Positions 25,414 through 34,345 are shown, counted from the first letter of the stretch. The stretch is DNA of 35,782 nt from WHSW01 sp035296705 (GCA_035296705.1 DATHAL010000040.1:1-35782), one strand, 5' to 3'. Program-made: numbers and translations. The notes: a model not told the origin generated them from the letters alone.

Positions 25414-25885
25414 CGCCGGCCGGTGCGGGAGCGACGTCGAAGCTGACCGCGTCGTCCACGATCGGCGCCGGCTCGAGCGCGCCGGCCAGAGCCTCGAGCA
25501 GCACCGGGTCGGAGGCGGGGTTGGTCGACCCGAGCGCGCGGCTCGTGCCGTCGGCGCCGTGGCAGGCGCGCACGAGCACGACGGTCCCTGGTCCGAGCGC
25601 CGGATCGAGCGTCTCGCAGCGGCCGATCCGGATCGCGCGGCGGGCGCCGTGTGCGGCGAGCTCCCCGAGCACGGCCGCGGCGCTGGGGCCGCCGATCCCG
25701 CTTGCCTGGATCCCCAACGCGTCGCCGCGCTCGGTCTTCCCCACGTAGCCCCGGAGGCCGTGGCTGTGGTTCGCCATCAGCGGCTTGGTGAGGAGCTCCT
25801 GCGCGAGCGCGAGGGCCAGCGCGGGATCGGTCGGCAGGAGCAGGTCGGGACCGATCGCGGCGGTCGGTCGCAGGTAGGCGTTCAC
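25376..25885 (-). CDS. Short nucleoside-phosphorylase-like protein
   Basis: A 169-residue protein from GTG 25885. It carries the N-terminal and central part of the PNP/UDP phosphorylase fold: LLPTDPALALALAQELL, a glycine-containing loop with HGLRGYVGK, the phosphate/ribose-binding run GIGGPSAAAVLGEL, and AIRIGRCETLDPALGPGTVVL. Family enzymes are usually 230-260 residues; this one stops after a degenerate tail (APAPAGARSRSGS) and lacks the C-terminal third with the purine-binding and conserved Glu/Asp residues. It may be a decayed or non-catalytic nucleoside-binding protein. CATAAT (25900-25895) 9 nt upstream is a plausible -10, overlapping that of the divergent gene at 25913. Confidence 0.72.
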   Translation of the reverse strand: MNAYLRPTAAIGPDLLLPTDPALALALAQELLTKPLMANHSHGLRGYVGKTERGDALGIQASGIGGPSAAAVLGELAAHGARRAIRIGRCETLDPALGPGTVVLVRACHGADGTSRALGSTNPASDPVLLEALAGALEPAPIVDDAVSFDVAPAPAGARSRSGSTPAAG

Positions 25886-25894
25886 GGCCCGCGG

Positions 25895-25902
25895 ATTATG
25901 CT
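25895..25902. promoter_or_regulatory. Overlapping divergent -10 elements
   Basis: The 8-bp segment ATTATGCT contains CATAAT on the minus strand (9 nt from GTG 25885) and TATGCT on the plus strand (10 nt from ATG 25913). The two start codons are only 27 bp apart and both mRNAs would be nearly leaderless, so the two transcription starts must compete. Confidence 0.5.
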
Positions 25903-25912
25903 GAGCCGGGCG

Positions 25913-26296
25913 ATGAACGATGCCGCCGCCAACCATTCCGACTCCGAGCAGGCGGGCGCCGACAGCGGCGTCGCCGATGCGTTGCGCACCGCCGTAGAGC
26001 GCACGATGCGTGCCACGGCCGGATCGGCCGCGACGACGCGCGAGCGTGCCGCCGAGCTCGTCGACGACGTCGTCCGTCGCGGGCGCGAGGCCCAGGCCGA
26101 GCTCACGCGACGCGGCCAGGAGGCCGGAGCGGAGCTCGCGCGGCGCGGGCAGGAGGCGACGGGGGAGGTCGGCAAGCGCCTCGAGACGCTCGAGCGCCGG
26201 CTGGCGGAGCTCGAGGCGCGGCTGGGACCTGAAGGCGACGCGGACCCAGAGGCGGGCGTCCTCGGTCCAGAGACTAAGCCTAAAGCCGAGGGTTAG
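25913..26296 (+). CDS. Amphipathic 11-residue-repeat protein
   Basis: A 127-residue, highly charged helical protein from ATG 25913; the open frame further upstream is antisense to the phosphorylase-like gene. Residues about 58-90 hold three tandem 11-residue repeats of the form RRGQEAxAELx, the periodicity of apolipoprotein, LEA and phasin-like helices that lie on lipid or polymer surfaces, followed by a heptad helix (LETLERRLAELEARLG) and an acidic tail. Function unknown. It ends with TAG directly before the GTG of the SDR gene, so the two are coupled. TATGCT 10 nt upstream suggests a leaderless start. Confidence 0.72.
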   Translation: MNDAAANHSDSEQAGADSGVADALRTAVERTMRATAGSAATTRERAAELVDDVVRRGREAQAELTRRGQEAGAELARRGQEATGEVGKRLETLERRLAELEARLGPEGDADPEAGVLGPETKPKAEG

Positions 26297-27211
26297 GTGA
26301 ACGACGGCCGCCGCGTCGTGATCACCGGGACCGGCAGCGTCTGGGGCGCGGCGCTCGCGCGGCGACTCGAGCGCGACCCGGACATCTCCCACGTGGCCGG
26401 GCTCGACACCCGTCCGCCGCCGTTTGAGCTCGAGCGCACCGAGCTGATCGAGGCCGACATCCGCAGCCCCGTCCTCTCGCGGCTTCTTCCGACGCTCGAG
26501 CCGGACACGCTCGTCCACTGCGGTGTCCTCTGGTACCCGGAGCCGGGGCGCCCGCCCCGCGTCCTGCACGAGATCAACGTGATCGGGACACTCCAGCTCC
26601 TCGCCGCCTGCGAGCGAACCGAGTCGCTGCGGCGCATCGTCCTCCGTGGGTCGGCCGCGATCTACGCCTCCGAGGGGGCGGCGCCGTTCTTCTTCACCGA
26701 GGAGATGACCGAGGTGACGCCGCTTCGGACCCGTTTTCAGCGCGACGTCTCCGAGCTCGAGGAGTACTTCTCGAACTTCGCCAGCCGCCACCCGGAGCTC
26801 GTCTGCTGCGTGCTGCGTTGCCAGCCCGAGATCGGGCCACAGCTCGCAACGCCGCTCGTCCGCTACCTGACGCTACCGGTCGTCCCCGTCCAGCTCGGCT
26901 TCGACCCGCGGCTTCAGTTCCTGCACGCCGACGACGCGCACGGCGCCCTCGAGCGGGCCGTTCGCGAGCCGGTCCGCGGTCCGGTCAACGTCGCGCCGAG
27001 CGGTGCGATCTCGCTCAGCAGGATGCTCAGGATCCTGCACCGCCCCTCGTTTCCGATCCCGCACCCGCTCTTCGAGCCAACGCTCGAGCGGTTCGGCCGA
27101 CGGCTGGGCGCCGCGGGATTGCTAGGGGACGCGGTCCGCCTGCTCCGCTACGGCCGCGGGATCGACAACCGCCGGCTGCGCGCCGAGCTCGGCTACGAGC
27201 CCGCGGTATGA
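26297..27211 (+). CDS. Extended SDR (NAD-dependent epimerase-like), C-terminus apparently frameshifted
   Basis: A 304-residue Rossmann protein from GTG 26297, which directly follows the preceding stop. It starts RRVVITGTGSVWGAALARRL, a modified GxxGxxG loop, then LDTRPPP, VHCGVLWYPEP and HEINVIGTLQLL. The usual YxxxK catalytic pair is not evident (GSAAIYASEG), so it may bind rather than reduce its ligand. The annotated stop at 27209-27211 is probably premature: shifting by one base just before 27207 continues as YDAVAAIRDLARKD and runs to TGA 27321-27323, overlapping the acyltransferase start. That gives about 38 more residues that read like genuine SDR C-terminus. An indel or assembly error is likely. 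Confidence 0.82.
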   Translation: MNDGRRVVITGTGSVWGAALARRLERDPDISHVAGLDTRPPPFELERTELIEADIRSPVLSRLLPTLEPDTLVHCGVLWYPEPGRPPRVLHEINVIGTLQLLAACERTESLRRIVLRGSAAIYASEGAAPFFFTEEMTEVTPLRTRFQRDVSELEEYFSNFASRHPELVCCVLRCQPEIGPQLATPLVRYLTLPVVPVQLGFDPRLQFLHADDAHGALERAVREPVRGPVNVAPSGAISLSRMLRILHRPSFPIPHPLFEPTLERFGRRLGAAGLLGDAVRLLRYGRGIDNRRLRAELGYEPAV

Positions 27212-27315
27212 CGCGGTGGCGGCGATCCGCGACCTCGCCCGCAAGGACGGCGGGCGCAGCGTCTCCCCGGACCTCTCGGCCGGCGCGCTCGCGGGCCGGC
27301 TCACCGGGATGGGTC

Positions 27316-28266
27316 GTGACTGAGGGCGCCACGCTCGGGCCCGAGGCCCTCGCCGACTTCCTGCGCGACGTCCGTGGGGGCGTCGAGTCCGGCCTCGATC
27401 CGCTCGAGGCGGCGCGCGATGCGGCCGCTGGGCTCCCGCGCCGGCTCCGTGAGGCGGTGGAGATCAGCGTTCGCCGCCTCCAGGGTGAGTATCACGAGGA
27501 CGAGTGGGGGTTCGACGAGCAGTTCGCAGAGGCCGTGTTCCCCCTCTTCGAGTTCCTCTACAGCGCCTGGTGGCGAGTTGCGGTCGAGGGCACCCGTAAC
27601 GTGCCGGCCCACGGACGTGCGCTGCTGGTCGCCAACCACGCCGGCTCGCTGTTCCCGTTCGACGCCGCGATGATGACGATCGCGATCATGAAGGAGCACC
27701 CGCTGCCACGCTGGCCGCGATTCATGGTGCTCGACTGGGCCTTCGTGCTCCCGTTCGTGTCCTCGCTCATGCGCCGGTGCGGCGGCATCCCCGCGAGCCC
27801 GTCGAACGCCATCCGGCTGCTCGAGCAGAACGAGCTCGTGATGGCGTTTCCGGAGGGCGTCAAGGGAACGGGCAAGGCGTTCACCGAGCGCTACCGCGTG
27901 CAGCGCCTCGGTCGCGGCGGGTTCGTCGAGATCGCGTTGCGGGCGCAGGCCCCGATCGTCCCGGTGGCGGTGGTAGGGGCCGAGGAGATCTACCCGAAGC
28001 TCGGAGAGAGCCGCGCCCTGGCTCGCGCGGTCGGCGCCCCGTACGTGCCGATCACGCCGACCTTTCCGTGGCTCGGGCCACTGGGACTCCTGCCGCTGCC
28101 GTCGCGCTGGCGGATCGAGTTCTGCGACCCGGTCGAGCTCGGCGGATACGGCCCGGAGGCCGCCGAGGACCGCCGCGTCGTCTTCGACCTCGCCGAACAG
28201 GTGCGCGAGACGATTCAGGGGAAGCTCTACGAGAACCTCGCAAAGCGCCGTTCCACGTTCCTCTGA
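27316..28266 (+). CDS. Lysophospholipid/glycerol acyltransferase (PlsC-like)
   Basis: A 316-residue protein with the acyltransferase blocks NHAGSLFPFD (His base and Asp) and FPEGVKGTGK, plus RRCGGIPASP and IVPVAVVGAEEIYP. It probably transfers an acyl chain to a lysophospholipid or related acceptor at the membrane. The N-terminal ~90 residues are a helical extension (GPEALADFLRDVRGGVESGLD). I choose GTG 27316: it overlaps the stop of the frameshift-corrected SDR frame (GTGACTGA). The alternative ATG 27208 would add 36 Arg/Ser/Pro-rich residues that are an out-of-frame reading of the SDR C-terminus. Operon with the SDR gene. Confidence 0.85.
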   Translation: MTEGATLGPEALADFLRDVRGGVESGLDPLEAARDAAAGLPRRLREAVEISVRRLQGEYHEDEWGFDEQFAEAVFPLFEFLYSAWWRVAVEGTRNVPAHGRALLVANHAGSLFPFDAAMMTIAIMKEHPLPRWPRFMVLDWAFVLPFVSSLMRRCGGIPASPSNAIRLLEQNELVMAFPEGVKGTGKAFTERYRVQRLGRGGFVEIALRAQAPIVPVAVVGAEEIYPKLGESRALARAVGAPYVPITPTFPWLGPLGLLPLPSRWRIEFCDPVELGGYGPEAAEDRRVVFDLAEQVRETIQGKLYENLAKRRSTFL

Positions 28267-28274
28267 TGCCGGAA

Positions 28275-28297
28275 GCCCCCCGACGCACTGCGGGGGC
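28275..28297 (+). terminator. GC hairpin after the acyltransferase gene
   Basis: GCCCCC (28275-28280) pairs with GGGGGC (28292-28297) around an 11-nt loop, 8 nt after the stop codon. There is no T-tract; the -10 of the next gene (TAGACT, 28299-28304) follows at once. Confidence 0.45.
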
Positions 28298-28314
28298 ATA
28301 GACTCGCGCCCGGG

Positions 28315-28779
28315 ATGGAGAGCGCGATTACGGTCGGGACGAGCGGGGAGCGGGAGGCGGCCCCCGGGGGCGGATCGAGCTTCCGCCGCGCCGTCCAGCT
28401 GGCGCTCGAGGCGGCGGACGCCGACGAGCGCGTCGGGCCGAAGATCAAGGCAACCGGGATCAGGATGCGATGGCGGTTCACCGACAGCGGGCTCGTCCTC
28501 GACCTCGCCGCGAGCGAGGACCCCGGCCGCAGCATCGACTGGTCCTTCGGCGGCGAGGCGGACTGGAAGCCGAAGCTCGAACTCGCGATGGACGAGGCGG
28601 TCGCGAACCGCTACCTCCAGGGGCAGGAGAGCCTGCCGATCGCGATCGCCCGCGGCAAGGTCAGCGTCCGCGCGGAGTCGGACTTCGCGCTGCGCTACCT
28701 GCCGGCGAGCCGGCTCCTGTGCGAGCCGTACAGTCGGGTCGTGCGGGAGCGCTTCCCGAGACTCGCCACCGACGGTTGA
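28315..28779 (+). CDS. SCP2-like (sterol-carrier/lipid-binding) protein
   Basis: A 154-residue protein whose middle and end resemble the SCP2 fold: a helix (RRAVQLALEAADADERVG), strands (MRWRFTDSGLVLDLA), then WKPKLELAMDEAVANRYLQGQESLPIAIARGKV, the typical MD..AN.YLQG..S...AI..G segment, and a helix FALRYLPASRLL near the C-terminus. The fold binds acyl chains or other lipids in a hydrophobic tunnel, which fits the acyltransferase next door. ATG 28315 lies 10 nt after TAGACT with no Shine-Dalgarno, so it is probably leaderless and separately transcribed. Confidence 0.7.
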   Translation: MESAITVGTSGEREAAPGGGSSFRRAVQLALEAADADERVGPKIKATGIRMRWRFTDSGLVLDLAASEDPGRSIDWSFGGEADWKPKLELAMDEAVANRYLQGQESLPIAIARGKVSVRAESDFALRYLPASRLLCEPYSRVVRERFPRLATDG

Positions 28780-28804
28780 CGAGCGGACCATCGCGGCGTA
28801 GCCT
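28776..28804 (+). promoter_or_regulatory. Consensus-like sigma-70 promoter ahead of a gene-free segment
   Basis: TTGACG (28776-28781), exactly 17 nt, then TAGCCT (28799-28804): the best -35/-10 pair in the window. The -35 overlaps the stop codon of the SCP2-like gene. Transcription should begin near 28811, which is about 230 nt before the next start codon. Confidence 0.6.
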
Positions 28805-28810
28805 CCCAGT

Positions 28811-28980
28811 TCGAAGTTGGCAACAGGCCGAAGTGGGCATCGCGGCCCGCCGCCCTCCGGCGACTGGGGCATGCGCAAGGCGAAGCTCGCAAGGCGTCAA
28901 AGCGCCGATGGCCGACGAAGCGGGCCGTGAAGCCCGCAGGGCGACGGGGCCGCATGACCCCGTCGCTCCGCTTCTGGGGC
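28811..28980 (+). ncRNA. Candidate structured RNA or long 5' leader before the HTH-cyclase gene
   Basis: No credible ORF covers this stretch. Downstream of the 28776-28804 promoter lie successive hairpins: CGCCG/CGGCG (28848-28862), GGCG/CGCC (28893-28906), GCGGGC/GCCCGC (28920-28937) and a perfect 9-bp stem GCGACGGGG/CCCCGTCGC (28941-28966, loop CCGCATGA). GAAGCGG (28917-28923) can also pair with CCGCTTC (28968-28974), which would compete with the 28920 hairpin. CGCAAGGCG occurs twice (28874, 28888). It does not match any riboswitch or sRNA consensus I know. It may be a standalone RNA, a leader of the cyclase gene, or simply a terminator region. Ends are approximate. Confidence 0.4.
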
Positions 28981-28998
28981 CCGGATCACCAGCGACAT

Positions 28999-29016
28999 GG
29001 CGATCACACAATCGCC
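28999..29016. promoter_or_regulatory. Inverted repeat upstream of the HTH-cyclase -10
   Basis: GGCGAT-CACACA-ATCGCC is a perfect 6-bp inverted repeat with a 6-nt spacer, centred 34 nt before the GTG start, where the -35 would be. It precedes the TAGGAT -10 (29030-29035). It could be the operator of the MerR-type domain encoded next; that is inference. Confidence 0.45.
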
Positions 29017-29041
29017 GCCGGCCCCGTCATAGGATCGATCG

Positions 29042-30241
29042 GTGCCAGAGGACGCGATCTCCCTCAACGAGGCGGCGCGCATCTCGGGGGTCTCGGCAGC
29101 GACGCTGACGCGGTGGGCCGAGGCGAAGGTGATCCCGGTGAAGCGCGGCCGCTGGACCACCGCCGCCGCCGCGCAGGCTCGGGTCGTGGCGCGGATGCGC
29201 GAGCGCGGCCACTCCCTCGCCGAGCTGCGGCGCGCCGTCCGCGACGGGCGGCTCGCCTTCGGCTACGTCGAGGACCTCCTGCCGGGCGCCGCCGAGCAGG
29301 TGATCCCGCGTGGCGAGGCGGCCGCGCGCTCAGGCCTGGAGGAGGAGCTGATCGAGCGGATCATGACCCTGCTCGGGACGCCGACGGGGCTCCAGGGCGT
29401 GCTCAACGAGCAGGACGCGCAGGCCGTCGAGCAGATGGCGGCGGTGCTCGGCGCCGGCTTCCCGCTCGTCGCTCTGCTCCAGCTGGTGCGCGTCTACGCG
29501 CAGTCGATCCGCAAGATCGCCGAGGCCGAGGTGCGGCTCTTTCACCTCTACGTCCACGAGCCGCTGATTCGCCAGGGGGTCGACGCGCTCGAGATGGCGG
29601 AGGAGATGGAGGGTCTGGCGCGCGAGCTCCTGCCGCTGACCTCGCCGCTCATGGAGTACATCCACCAGCGCTACCTGCGCTTTTACATCGAGCAGGACGT
29701 GGTCGGCCACATGGAGACCGACTTCGGCGGCATGCGCCAGATGGGCCGTGTCCACATGACGTTCTGCTTCGTCGATCTCACCGGCTTTACCCGCTACACC
29801 GAGGAGGAGGGCGACGAGGAGGCGCTCGACCTGGTCGAGCGCTTCATCGAGACGGTCGAGGCGACGCTGCCGGCGGAGGCACTGATCGTGAAGACGATCG
29901 GCGACGAGGTGATGATCGTCTCGCCGGACCCGGTGACGCTGACCGAGTGGGCGGTCGGTTTCCTGACGTTGTTTCAGGAGCGCCCGCAGCCCCGCGTCGG
30001 GATCCACTACGGGCGCGCCGTCTACCGCGACGGCGACTACTTCGGGACCGAGGTGAACCTCACACACCGGGTGGTGGCGCGGGCGCTGGGCGGCGAGGTG
30101 ATGGTGACCACCGCGGTCGCCGACGCGATCGGCGAGTCGGCGTACCTCGACTTCAACCCGATCGGCCGGGTCGAGCTCAAGGGGTTCGGAGAGCCGGTCG
30201 AGCTGTTCATCGCCCGGGCCCGACCCGGCGATTCGGTGTAA
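29042..30241 (+). CDS. MerR-type HTH fused to a class III nucleotide cyclase
   Basis: A 399-residue protein. Residues 5-75 are a MerR-like winged HTH (LNEAARISGVSAATLTRWAEAK, a wing, then a helix with ELRRAVRDGRLAF). Residues ~98-225 are all-helical and resemble the regulatory domains preceding some mycobacterial adenylate cyclases. A class III cyclase domain (238-395) has both metal aspartates (D245 in FVDLTGF, D288 in KTIGDEVM), substrate Lys K284, and N339/R343 of the transition state, so it should be active. The protein would thus bind DNA and make cAMP or cGMP. GTG 29042 is 6 nt after TAGGAT, hence probably leaderless. The upstream segment holds an inverted repeat and a candidate RNA. 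Confidence 0.88.
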   Translation: MPEDAISLNEAARISGVSAATLTRWAEAKVIPVKRGRWTTAAAAQARVVARMRERGHSLAELRRAVRDGRLAFGYVEDLLPGAAEQVIPRGEAAARSGLEEELIERIMTLLGTPTGLQGVLNEQDAQAVEQMAAVLGAGFPLVALLQLVRVYAQSIRKIAEAEVRLFHLYVHEPLIRQGVDALEMAEEMEGLARELLPLTSPLMEYIHQRYLRFYIEQDVVGHMETDFGGMRQMGRVHMTFCFVDLTGFTRYTEEEGDEEALDLVERFIETVEATLPAEALIVKTIGDEVMIVSPDPVTLTEWAVGFLTLFQERPQPRVGIHYGRAVYRDGDYFGTEVNLTHRVVARALGGEVMVTTAVADAIGESAYLDFNPIGRVELKGFGEPVELFIARARPGDSV

Positions 30242-30282
30242 ACGCCCGGGAATCCGCCCCTCGCGCTCGTAACATCCCGCTC

Positions 30283-31632
30283 GTGACAAAGGAAGAGGCG
30301 CTGGTCGAGCTCGCGCGGGTGCTGCGGATGAGCGGACAGGTGAACGGGAGCACCTCCGCCGTAGTCATGGTCTCCGGCGGCCCGGACTCGACCGCGGCGG
30401 CCGCGGCGATGGCGCGAACGCTCGGCGCCGAGGCCGTCCACGCCCTCCACGTCAACTACGGCCTCCGCGACGGCGCCGCCGAGGGTGAGGCGGCCTGCCG
30501 GCGACTCTGCGCCGCGCTTCGCATCGACCTCCACGTCGAGCGCCCGAACGAGCTCGGCCCCGGCAACCTCCAGGCGGCCGCGCGGCGGGTCCGCTACGAG
30601 GCGGCGGAGCGCCTTCGGGACCGCACCGGCTCGGACGTCGTCGTCACCGGCCACACCCGGACCGATCTCGCCGAGACCTTCCTCTATCGTCTCGCGAGCT
30701 CACCGGGATCGCGAGCGCTGCTCGGGCTCGCACCGCGAAACGGGCGAGTGGTGCGGCCCCTGCTGGCCCTGGACCGCGAGCGGATCCGGGAGCTGGTCGA
30801 GGCCACCGGCCTTCCCTTCGCCGACGACGAGACCAACGAGGATCCGAGCTTCGCCCGGAACCGGATCCGCGCCGAGCTCCTGCCGGTGCTCCGCGAGGTG
30901 AACCCCGAGGCGCTGCGCAACCTCGCCGAGACGCGAGCAGAGCTCTTCGAGGAGGCGGAGCTCCTCGACCGCGTGGTGCTCGAGGCGCTGGCGCAGGCCG
31001 GAGCCGACGCAGGCGCCGTCGCCGTCCGCGCGAGCGCGATCGCCGACTGGGAGCCCGGCCTGCGCCGGCTCGCCCTCCGCGCGCTCGCCGAGCGCGCCGC
31101 CGGCCGCACGGTGCCCCTCGGTCGCGCCCGGATGGCGGAGATCGAGCGGCTCGCGGCGAGCCCCGAGGGCGGCGCCGTGCAGCTCGGCGGCGGCCTCGTG
31201 GCCGTCTGCGAGTCCGGGTTCGTGAGCTTCCGCGCCGCGACCGCGGACGCGGCCCCCGAGCCGACGGTGCTGCGGCTCCCGGGCCGGGTCCAGCTCGGCG
31301 GCTGGGAAGTGCGAGCCGAGCTTCACCCCGGCCCCGTCGAGCCGGCCGGCCCCGACCTCGCGACGCTCGACGCCGGCGCGCTCGAGGGCCGGATCGAGGT
31401 CCGCACCTGGCGCGAGGGCGACCGCATCCGGCCGCTCGGGATGCAGGGGACGAAGACGCTCGGCGACCTGTTCACCGACTGCCACGTCCCCCGGTCTCTG
31501 CGCGCCTCGCTGCCGCTGGTGACGGTTGACGGCGAGATCGCCTGGGTCGTGGGCGTCGCCGTGTCCGAGGACTTTCGCCTCGACCCGAGCGCCGAGCAGG
31601 TCGCGGTGCTCACGGCTCGAGCCCTGGAATAG
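30283..31632 (+). CDS. tilS: tRNA(Ile)-lysidine synthase
   Basis: A 449-residue ATP-dependent enzyme that converts C34 of the CAU-anticodon tRNA-Ile to lysidine so that it reads AUA. The PP-loop SGGPDS is at 31-36, followed by LHVNYGLRDGA, VVTGHTRTDLAETFLYRL and the FADDETNEDPSFARNRIR motif. A helical substrate-binding domain leads to the C-terminal domain (EVRTWREGDRIRPLGMQGTKTLGDLF ... GEIAWVVGVAVSEDF). The open frame reaches far upstream but overlaps the cyclase gene; GTG 30283, 7 nt after TAACAT, gives the normal N-terminus and looks leaderless. It heads the tilS-hpt-ftsH-fol cluster. Confidence 0.93.
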   Translation: MTKEEALVELARVLRMSGQVNGSTSAVVMVSGGPDSTAAAAAMARTLGAEAVHALHVNYGLRDGAAEGEAACRRLCAALRIDLHVERPNELGPGNLQAAARRVRYEAAERLRDRTGSDVVVTGHTRTDLAETFLYRLASSPGSRALLGLAPRNGRVVRPLLALDRERIRELVEATGLPFADDETNEDPSFARNRIRAELLPVLREVNPEALRNLAETRAELFEEAELLDRVVLEALAQAGADAGAVAVRASAIADWEPGLRRLALRALAERAAGRTVPLGRARMAEIERLAASPEGGAVQLGGGLVAVCESGFVSFRAATADAAPEPTVLRLPGRVQLGGWEVRAELHPGPVEPAGPDLATLDAGALEGRIEVRTWREGDRIRPLGMQGTKTLGDLFTDCHVPRSLRASLPLVTVDGEIAWVVGVAVSEDFRLDPSAEQVAVLTARALE

Positions 31633-31641
31633 CCTTCCCAC

Positions 31642-32169
31642 GTGGACGACCCCGCGATCGGCGAGACGCTGGTCGAAGCCGATGACCTGCAGCGGCGCGT
31701 GCGCGAGCTCGGCGCCGAGATCAGCAGCGACTACGCCCGCAGGGACCTGGTGATGATCGGCGTCCTGAAGGGCGCGGTGCTCTTCATCGCCGACCTGATG
31801 CGGGAGCTCACGATCCCGTGTGAGGTCGACTTCATGGCCGTGTCGAGCTACGGCTCGGCGACGGACTCCTCGGGTGTCGTCCGGATCCTCAAGGACCTCG
31901 ACGCCTCGATCGACGGACGCGACGTGCTCCTGGTCGAGGACATCGTCGACTCCGGCCTCACGCTTCATTACCTGCTCAAGAACCTCGGGGCTCGAGAGCC
32001 CCGTTCGCTCGAGGTCTGCGCGCTGCTGACCAAGCCCGAGCGGCGCCGGGTCGATCTCCCGATCCGCTATGTCGGCTTCGAGATCCCCAACCGGTTCGCG
32101 ATCGGCTACGGCCTCGACCACGGCCAGCGCTACCGCAACCTGCGCTATGTCGCCGCGTTGCAGGAGTAA
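31642..32169 (+). CDS. hpt: Hypoxanthine phosphoribosyltransferase
   Basis: A 175-residue purine-salvage enzyme that joins hypoxanthine (and guanine) to PRPP. The PRPP-binding motif VLLVEDIVDSGLT is in the middle; VLKGAVLFIADLMREL, DFMAVSSYGS (flexible loop) and the C-terminal YVGFEIPNRFAIGYGLD (purine binding) are also present. Its length matches bacterial Hpt. GTG 31642 is 9 nt after the tilS stop; TAGCCT (31630-31635), which overlaps the tilS stop codon, may give an additional leaderless transcript. tilS-hpt-ftsH is a conserved order in actinobacteria and Firmicutes. Confidence 0.95.
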   Translation: MDDPAIGETLVEADDLQRRVRELGAEISSDYARRDLVMIGVLKGAVLFIADLMRELTIPCEVDFMAVSSYGSATDSSGVVRILKDLDASIDGRDVLLVEDIVDSGLTLHYLLKNLGAREPRSLEVCALLTKPERRRVDLPIRYVGFEIPNRFAIGYGLDHGQRYRNLRYVAALQE

Positions 32170-32178
32170 CTGACCCCT

Positions 32179-32206
32179 CTGACAGCCGGATCGCCCCTGG
32201 TACGCT
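32179..32206 (+). promoter_or_regulatory. Putative ftsH promoter
   Basis: CTGACA (32179-32184), 16 nt, TACGCT (32201-32206). The expected leader is about 37 nt and contains GGAG at 32227-32230 and the four-codon leader ORF. Confidence 0.5.
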
Positions 32207-32238
32207 GATCCAGGCTCCAGCGGGGCGGAGAAACCCGC

Positions 32239-32249
32239 ATGTTCACCCT

Positions 32250-32253
<4 letters not shown>
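32239..32253 (+). CDS. Four-codon leader ORF overlapping the ftsH start
   Basis: ATG-TTC-ACC-CTA-TGA. Its ATG is 8 nt after GGAG (32227-32230), the ideal spacing, whereas the ftsH ATG is 19 nt away with no ribosome-binding site of its own. The TGA overlaps the ftsH start codon (ATGA), so ribosomes finishing the leader could re-initiate at ftsH. The coding function is only inferred from this arrangement. Confidence 0.4.
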
Positions 32254-34211
<1,958 letters not shown>

Positions 34212-34309
34212 GCGACCCGCTCAGGGCCTCCGAGTCCCTGCGCGAGTTGCGGGAAATCACGGTTTCTAGGCGCGTCCCGTGGATGTAGATTCGGCCATGT
34301 TTCGTCAAT

Positions 34310-34323
34310 TGCCTGATCAGGCA
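34310..34323. promoter_or_regulatory. 14-bp perfect palindrome before the small secreted protein gene
   Basis: TGCCTGATCAGGCA lies 22 nt before ATG 34346. A possible -10, TAGATT, is at 34286-34291, so the palindrome would fall about 12-25 nt into the transcript: an operator or a small hairpin near the ribosome-binding site. Confidence 0.4.
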
Positions 34324-34345
34324 TTTCCACAGGGAAAGGACCCGT

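Noticed and set aside
27208..27315. ATG 27208 as acyltransferase start
   Set aside because: The added 36 residues are Arg/Ser/Pro-rich and are an alternative-frame reading of a plausible SDR C-terminus; GTG 27316 fits the operon junction better.
27301..28878. A 525-codon open frame on the minus strand
   Set aside because: It is antisense to the acyltransferase and SCP2-like genes, Arg/Asp/Leu-rich and without domain signatures.
28811..28980. Known riboswitch (c-di-GMP-I, cobalamin, SAM, M-box, THF) or 6S/SRP RNA
   Set aside because: I compared remembered consensus cores (such as GACGCAAAGCC, GCCACTG and the SRP GGAAGGAAGC loop) and found no match, so it stays an unnamed candidate.
28927..30282. 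Upstream extension of the tilS frame
   Set aside because: It is out of frame within the HTH-cyclase gene; the normal TilS N-terminus begins at GTG 30283.
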